A DNA stretch of 34,463 nt from Bordetella parapertussis (GTDB lineage: Bacteria; Pseudomonadota; Gammaproteobacteria; Burkholderiales; Burkholderiaceae_C), in assembly GCA_945882755.1 (NCBI GenBank), contig CAMCWS010000140.1, positions 1 through 34,463 of the forward strand, read 5' to 3'. Within the stretch, counting starts at the first letter, position 1; every line of letters starts with the position of its first letter. Made by a program: the position numbers and the translations under genes. Below are positions 25,777 to 33,500 of this stretch, in pieces. The notes under the pieces are model-generated. The model was given only the letters and a program-made list of their open reading frames with translations, was not told where the DNA came from and ran no database searches.

Positions 25777-27375
25777 ATGGCAACAAATTCAAGCATCCTC
25801 AAATCTTTAAAGCTAACCAGCACCTTGCCTGCAGTCACGGTCGGGTCGATTTCGGCTGGGCTTCAAATCGCTGGCTTGAACCCGTTCGAAGGATCGTTTA
25901 CTGATCTTCAAAAAATGTTGGCGGAAAGTCTCACCCCTGAAAATCAGTCGCAAAACACTCAAGCTGTTTCAGGCACTAACTCGGCAAAGGCGCCAAAGCA
26001 AAATAGCGACGAGTTGATAGATCCATCGAACTACTTATCCCATTTCGAGCCGCTCAGCAACAGTTCACGCTCCCTTAGCCAATCGCAGGTTCAGAGTGAA
26101 GAAAACAGTGCAGAAAGAAATAAGTCAATTGACAATCGCTCAATTGATAATTTCAACGAAGAACCATCCGGTAACTTGGATAAAGCTGATCAACAGAGCA
26201 GCAATTCTTCCCTAAGGGGCGATGCCAAAGCCTCTGCCAGTTCAGCCGCCAGTGGTCAAAGCCTTGAATCTTCGGATGAAGACAGTACTGACTCTTCAAC
26301 ATCAGAAACCCAAACTGAAGAGACCACTGCGGACAGTGGCGACAGCATTGACACCAGCGACAGCACAGACATCATCGACACACCGGAAGATACAGACACA
26401 TTGGTTGATGCTGGTCAGATCTTTATATCTAATGGAACTGATCCCTTTTTAGAAGGTACAGCATATGCAGACACCTTAATTGGCAGCACCAGTGGAACAG
26501 ATATTTTGATTGGGGGTGCAGGCGACGATACATACCTTGTATCTTCCATTGATCAAGATTTGATTGAGGACTCTGACGGCGGCACTGACAAAGTGATCAC
26601 CAGCGTCAGTGGATTGGATTCTTTTCGCGGTATTGAAATTACCCAAGCGGATGATCAGAGCACTGCCTATGCCAGTTCTTTCGATGTCCAACCATTTACA
26701 CAAGGAAGCAGTGCTTCCTTTGTGCTGTCAGGTGGGTTTGATTCCCAGACCATCATTGGTGGCGAGGGTTCTGATTATTTATCCAGCAGTACTGCCTCAA
26801 CCTTGATGGGGAGCGGCGGTGATGATGTTTATGTCTATACCGGTTCAGAAATATTGATTGAAAATCAAACCAATGGCATGGATACAGTATTAACTTACAG
26901 TTCTATTTCATTGGCTGATCATATTGAATATGCCATTATTAAATCGGACTCTGGCTTAAATATCACTGGAAACGATTCAGATAATATTTTGATTGGTAAC
27001 TCCTCTGATAATGTATTAACAGGTGGTGCTGGAAACGATATTTTGGTGTCTTTGGGTGGCGAGGACGATTTACTGGGTGGTGCGGGCGTTGATATTTTCA
27101 TTCTTTCCAGTAATGAAATTTCATACATTTCAGACTATGAAGAGGGTGAGAAAATCATATTTGCCTTGAACGAGCCGCCTACCACCTTGCTGCATGTTGA
27201 CGCTTTCAGTGGCTCAGGCACAGCAGACACCGCAGAATGGATGTATTCAGACGGTACTTTGCAGATTGACTGGGATGGCGACAGCAACACCGACAGCATG
27301 CTATTTATTAATGACGATAAATCAATCACCGATGCTGATATTTCAGTAACAAATAGTTATTCATCCATCCTTTAG
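25777..27375 (+). CDS. RTX protein with acidic linker and serralysin-like C-terminal domain
   Basis: This is a 532-residue protein without a signal peptide. Residues 1-60 are a non-repetitive head (LPAVTVGSISAGLQIAGLN). Residues 60-215 are a low-complexity Ser/Asp/Glu/Thr-rich linker. From about 225 there are RTX calcium-binding nonapeptides: GGAGDD at about 246, GGEGSD, GSGGDD, and a cluster GGAGND ... GGEDD ... GGAGVD near 425-450. Residues 455-525 match the C-terminal domain of serralysin-type proteases and other type I substrates (ISDYEEGEKIIF, then DGTLQIDWDGDSNTDSMLFI and DADISV). No metalloprotease HExxH is present, so it is not an enzyme of that family. Export by a type I transporter is expected; none is in the window. 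Two stop codons in tandem end the frame. No clear terminator separates it from the octapeptide gene, so co-transcription is possible. Confidence 0.88.
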   Translation: MATNSSILKSLKLTSTLPAVTVGSISAGLQIAGLNPFEGSFTDLQKMLAESLTPENQSQNTQAVSGTNSAKAPKQNSDELIDPSNYLSHFEPLSNSSRSLSQSQVQSEENSAERNKSIDNRSIDNFNEEPSGNLDKADQQSSNSSLRGDAKASASSAASGQSLESSDEDSTDSSTSETQTEETTADSGDSIDTSDSTDIIDTPEDTDTLVDAGQIFISNGTDPFLEGTAYADTLIGSTSGTDILIGGAGDDTYLVSSIDQDLIEDSDGGTDKVITSVSGLDSFRGIEITQADDQSTAYASSFDVQPFTQGSSASFVLSGGFDSQTIIGGEGSDYLSSSTASTLMGSGGDDVYVYTGSEILIENQTNGMDTVLTYSSISLADHIEYAIIKSDSGLNITGNDSDNILIGNSSDNVLTGGAGNDILVSLGGEDDLLGGAGVDIFILSSNEISYISDYEEGEKIIFALNEPPTTLLHVDAFSGSGTADTAEWMYSDGTLQIDWDGDSNTDSMLFINDDKSITDADISVTNSYSSIL

Positions 27376-27386
27376 TAGTGTCAAAT

Positions 27387-27416
27387 AATCACTTTGGGCG
27401 CGAGTGATTCCTTTTT
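27387..27416 (+). terminator. Intrinsic terminator after the 532-residue RTX gene
   Basis: AATCACT (27387-27393) and AGTGATT (27403-27409) form a 7-bp stem with a 9-base loop, followed by CCTTTTTCTT. It lies about 12 bases after the stop and separates this gene from the giant RTX gene. Confidence 0.7.
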
Positions 27417-27421
27417 CTTAA

Positions 27422-27449
27422 TTGACAATTTTATATTTATCAATAAAAT
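27422..27449 (+). promoter_or_regulatory. Strong sigma-70-like promoter of the giant RTX gene
   Basis: A perfect TTGACA (27422-27427) is followed after 16 bases by TAAAAT (27444-27449). The predicted start near 27457 leaves an AT-rich leader of about 100 bases before the ATG at 27556. It directly follows the terminator, so the giant RTX gene is an independent transcription unit. Confidence 0.65.
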
Positions 27450-27555
27450 CATAAAAGCTTGTATTTATTAATTACATTTTTAGTCATAAATTTGTAATAT
27501 TAAATTCAAAGATAGCAATTTTTTGTTAGATTTTAGATTATCAAGGTAACTTCCT

Positions 27556-30500
27556 ATGGGACGTAATGACGCACAGGACTGGATCGATTCGGGTGGTATT
27601 GGTACAGAGGAAGCTGACTGGTTGCCTTTGTTCGAAACTTTTATATTAAGTGATAAAACCTTAACTACTTTTGATGGCCGAGGAGGAGGGCCTAATAATT
27701 ATTGGGATTCACTTAATTTCCAAAATTATTATAGTCAATATGAAATAACCTCTGTCGCTTTAGATTTGTCTTTAAGCAGCGCGACAATAACTTGGATTGA
27801 TAATCAGATTTCTGGTATTCAATCTCAAGTGTTTACTGTTTCAAACTTTACCAGCATAAATGGAACGCCTGGGGACGATATTTTCGTTGGTGATAGCTCA
27901 TTTAATTTTTTTGGTTTAGGCGATGGCGGTAACGATACCGTATATGGTGGTCAAGGTGGAGATGCAATTAATTTTGAAGGCGATGCGCTGGGTGTAGTTA
28001 TTAATGTAAGCAGTGCAAATTCCACAGCCATATTAACCAAAGCTGATGCCACTTACACCACTGTATTTGATGGTATCAGGGGAGTTCATGGAACTTATGG
28101 TGACGATCACATAACGGTATCTGCTAATTCAAATTCAGACGGATTCTATGTCATTGCCAGGGCTGGTAACGATATTATTATCAGCAACGGAAACACTTAT
28201 ATTACGCCCGGATCTGGATATGACACCATTACAGGTGCAAGCAATTTAACCGATGAAGTTTCATACAGGGAGCTTCAATATGATGATTGGGGTTCAAATG
28301 ATTCGACGACGCCAACCAAAGGTATTATTGTTGCAGCTACTGGTGCAAATGACTATTCTGTTACAGATTCTTGGAATAACACAGATAATTTAACCAATAT
28401 TGGCAGCATTGAAGGCACTGAATACAGCGATACTTTCAGTGCCAGTTCTGGTAGAGATCAATTTGATGGTGGTGATGGCGTTGATAAAGCTATATTTTCC
28501 GGTTCAATCAGTAATTACACCATCAATTACATTGAAGATGTATTTTTGATTAAAGATAAATCATCTTCCTTAGGTTTCGATATTCTGAATAATTTTGAAA
28601 TTTTGCAATTCAGTGATCGGACGCTTTCAGGAACCGATTTGGTTAACCCCACCTATGTAAGTCCCGTCACATTTGGCGGAATTACTGCGATTACCACTTC
28701 GCCTTTAAATAACGTGAATATCGTCCCTGAGGGTTATTTCGATCCCTACAGCGGTGGTGATGACCAAGAAACATATTTTTCTTTACAAAAAGTTGATGGA
28801 GCCAATAATTATTTATTAACAGGCGTTACGCCTCCTTATATTAATCCAGTTTATGAAGCGGGCAGTTCTGATTTATATAAATCCAATCAAAATTTATACG
28901 AGAAATATGTTGTGGCGGTCAATATCAGCCCTGCTGATTTGGCGCTTATTTCTGATTTAAATTCTTCTAGCCAAATTGGGAATTTATTTTCACAGTCTAG
29001 TTCCACCACAGTTTCTTCTTTTTCAAAAACCATTTTCGGTATTGATTCGGGAACACAATTTGATTTCGGTACGCAAACATTAGGCACGCCTGCTGACATC
29101 AATTTGGTGTTTAGCTTTGGTAATGAAGTCGCTTTTTCTGGTGCTGACACCCTTGTTGGCGGCGCAGGTAACAACACCATCTTTGGCTTTGCGGGTAACG
29201 ATGTCATCAATGGTGGGGCAGGTAACGATTGGTTCAATGGCGGTTCAGGCAGTAACACCATAGACGGCGGCGAGGGCAGAGACGATTTTCTTTTCTATGG
29301 TGACCAAACCTATTTAGATGGCACCGGTATCAACGTCAATCTGCAGACAGGCACTCGCACAGGTGGCGGTGGCACAGACAAAATCACGGGTGTTGAAGGC
29401 GTTATTGCGTCCCCTTTCAGCGACAGCTTGCTGGGCAGTGATGGCGGCAATTACTTTGAGGGTTTAGGCGGTAATGACACGATTGATGGGGCAGGCGGGT
29501 TTGACACCTTAGGTTTTTGGGTCGACACAGGCGTTGTCGTTAACCTGGAACAAGGGGTGGCATTCAATGGCGGCACTGCGATTGGTAATAGCGGCACGGA
29601 TTCACTTGGCATAGTCAAGTCTGAATTTCAAAATTACACCCCACCACCTGCCAGTCCATCGGACGCGGTCGGTGTTGACACCCTAAGAAATATTGAAAGT
29701 GCCATTGGCAGTGGTTTCAGCGATTTACTGATTGGTAATGCACTCAACAACCAATTTGAGGGTCGTGGTGGTAATGACTATATTGTTGGCGGCTCCGGTC
29801 AGGACACTATTTCTTACCGTTTGTTAGGACTGTATGGCGACGTCCTGGCCGATACAAGCTCTATGACCTCAATGGTTCCCGGATACATGCCAGGGATGTC
29901 CTCCAGCACCGGTCAGTTTGGTGTGTATGTCAATTTATCTGCTTCAGCTTCTGGTAGCCCCTACATGCCAGGTGGTCCTATGTCAAGCAGCTATGTGACG
30001 GCTGGTATCGCACAAGGCGCAAATGGCTATGACCAATTTGAATCCATTGAAAGGGTCATTGGTAGTCAGTACAACGACGTGATTTACGGTTCTAACGAAA
30101 ACAACATCTTCTTTGCCTCTGGGGGCAAGGACACTGTACATGGCAGCATGGGCAGTGACCAACTTAATTTCTCAGACATCAATTTCTTTGAATATGGCGC
30201 CCTGACAGTGGGCATCACCATGGCGCTAGCAGACGGCGGTATGGGTACGGTCAGCTTCTCTGGAAACACTATTTCCTACTCCAGCATTGAAGAGATCACG
30301 GGTTCGGCATTTGCTGACACCTTGACCGGAAACAGCGAAAACAACTACATAGAAGGTTGGTTAGGCAACGATGTGCTCGATGGCGGTGCGGGCGACCAAG
30401 ACATTGCCGGTTATTACTCCGCAACAGGGCCTGTGGTTGTGAACTTGACCACAGGAACAGCCACAGGTGCAGATGGTACTGACACGCTTAAAAACTTTGA

Positions 30501-33500
30501 AGGTATCACTGGCAGTGCTTTTGCTGACACGTTGACCGGTAACGGCGGCCTGAACTTTTTTGAAGGCCGCGGCGGCAACGACACCTTGACCGGCGGTGAT
30601 GGTGTTGACTACGCCATGTACAGGGACGCCTCGGGTGGGGTCGTTGTTAATTTGAGTGCGGCAGCTGCCGCAACTGCTGCTTCAATGACAGCCAAGCAAA
30701 TTGACTCGGCAGGTGATACGGGAACCGACACATTGATCGGTATTGAGGGCGCGGTTGGCAGTAAATACAACGATACCTTGATAGGCAGTGCAGGAAACGA
30801 CACCTTGAATGGTTTTGGTGGCGATGACTATATTGACGGCGGCGCAGGTACGCAGGACACGGCAAGTTACTCCTTTGCCACTGGCGGCGTCACTGTCGAT
30901 TTGAGTTTGGGAACTGCCACAGGTTCTGATGGCAATGATAAGTTGTTCGGCATTGAAAATATCAAAGGCAGTACTTCCAGCGATACGCTGACAGGTGATG
31001 CTGGCAACAACGCCTTGTATGGCGATCAAGGCAGTGACACCCTTTATGGCGGTTCAGGAAATGACACCTTGGATGGTGGTGACGGTTATGACACGCTTTA
31101 TGGAGACGGTGGCGATGACTTGTTGATCATCGATACCTCGACCACGATGTCTTCAATGGAATCCGTCAGTGGTGGCGTTGGTACAGATACGTTGCAGATC
31201 AATCAGTATGTCAACACCACCAATGCCTCTTCAACTGTCATCTATACCCCACCTGCGTCCATGTATGGACAAAGCTATACGCTGGCCAGTGATGTAGAAA
31301 ACTTGATCTATAACGGCAAGGACGGTGCAACCCTTATCGGCAATCAGGAAAATAACGTTATCACGGGCGGTAGCGGCAATGACTTCTTGGTAGGGGCTGG
31401 CGGTAACGACAGCTTAGATGGTGGTTCAGGCGTTGACTATGCTGTGTATCAAAGTGCTTCTGCCGGCGTAATTGTTAATTTGAGTGCAGCAACCGTAGGT
31501 ACCGCTGCATCGATGACTGCCAAGCAGTTGGGCAGTTCAACAGACAACACCGGAGTTGACACGCTCAAAAATATTGAGGGTGCAATCGGTAGTTATAACG
31601 ACGATACCTTGATTGGCAGTACTGGAAACGACACCTTCAGTGGCCTGGGCGGTAACGATTACATCGATGGCGGTGCAGGTGATCAAGATACGGTCAGTTA
31701 TGCCTTTGCAATGAATAATGTGACAGTCAATTTGGCAAATGGAAATACGTCAGGAATCGCCACAGGTGATGGCACTGACACCTTAATCCGAATTGAAAAC
31801 GTCATTGGTAGTTCCATGGGGGACACCCTGACGGGTAACAGTGACAACAACATCTTGGATGGCGGTTTTGGCCAAGACACCCTTGATGGCGGTGGTGGCA
31901 ACGACACTTTGATATCAGATGGCTCTGACATTGTCATGGGTGGCGACGGTATAGATACCCTGCAACTGTCTAACTATGTGGTTTCTCCTGGTACTGAGTC
32001 ACTGGGCGGTCTTTTTGTTCTTGCCAACGACATAGAAAATCTGACCTTTACCGGGACTGGCAACACTGTTCTTGTGGGTAACGGATTAGGCAATGAGATC
32101 CGTGGCGGCACAGGCAATGACAGCTTGTTTGGTGACAGTGGAAATGACACGATTTATGGCGGCGCTGGTAATGATTGGCTGGGTGGCGAATTTGGCGACA
32201 ACACCATCTTCGGTGGCGAAGGAAATGACTTCGTTGTTTATGCCGATAATGATTTTTCCGCTAACAGCGGCATCATCGTCAATTTACAAACCGGTACCCG
32301 CACAGGAGGTGGTGGCTCAGACGTCATCAGTGGCGTTGAAGGCATCATTGCATCTCAATTCAATGACACCTTGACTGGGGACACTGGAAACAATTACTTT
32401 GAAGGCTTGGCCGGTAACGACACCATCGATGGGGTAGCGGGTGTTGACACGGTTGCTTATTGGGTCACGACCGGTGTTGTCGTTGATCTGGCGCAGGGTA
32501 GATCTTTCAACGCTGGTACCGTTCTTGGGAATGATGGCGCCGACTCCATAACCAGTATCAAGGGTCAATATCAAAATGCTTCTCTATCGATCTCTCTTCC
32601 CGAGTGGGGGGACAACGTTGGGGTAGATACCCTTTCGAATATTGAAAACATCATCGGTAGTGGTTTTAGTGACTTGCTGATTGGTAACCAATTCGACAAC
32701 CGCATAGAGGGCCGAGGCGGCAATGATTACATCATTGGTGGTGCGGGCCAAGATACAGTTTCATACGAACTCATGGGTATGTATTATGGCGAAAATACTT
32801 ACTATGTTGCAGGGCAACAGGGCGTTACTGTCAATCTGGCACTGAACACCGCCATCAGTAGTTCACATTCTTACACCAGTATCGACCAATTAGAGTCCAT
32901 CGAGCGTGTCATGGGCAGCCAGTATGGCGATACCCTGATAGGTGACAGTGGTAACAATATATTCTTCGCCTCTGGTGGCTACGATACTGTTGATGGTGGG
33001 TCGGGTAGTGACCAACTCGATTTCTCTGACATCAGCTCTTTTGAATACGCCGTCAACAGTACCGCAACCACGGGAACCATGGGAATGACCATGGGCATGC
33101 CCATGGGTGTCAATATGACCCTTGTGGAGTCAGGCACTGGCTTTGTGAATTTTTACAGCTCGAGCGGTTCCTATAACTCGATCAATTATTCGAACATCGA
33201 GGACATCACCGGTTCTATCTATGCCGACACCTTGACGGGTAACAGTGCTGACAACTATTTGGAAGGCGGGCTAGGAAACGACGTACTCGATGGCGGTGCG
33301 GGTAATTTAGACATTGCTGGCTATTACTTGGCGACATCAGCGGTGGTAGTGAATTTGACAACTGGAATAGCCACAGGCGCTGACGGTACAGACACGCTTC
33401 AAAACATTGAAGGTGTGTGGGGCGGTGCTTTTGCCGACACATTGATCGGCAACAGCGGTACGAACTTTTTCGAAGGCCGAGGGGGTAACGATAGCTTAGA

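Noticed and set aside
25777..27375. Secreted serralysin-type metalloprotease
   Set aside because: The C-terminal domain resembles serralysins but there is no HExxH zinc motif or protease domain.
27376..27555. The two RTX genes as one gene split by a frameshift or stop
   Set aside because: They are in the same frame, but tandem stops, a terminator, a promoter and a new ribosome-binding site lie between them.
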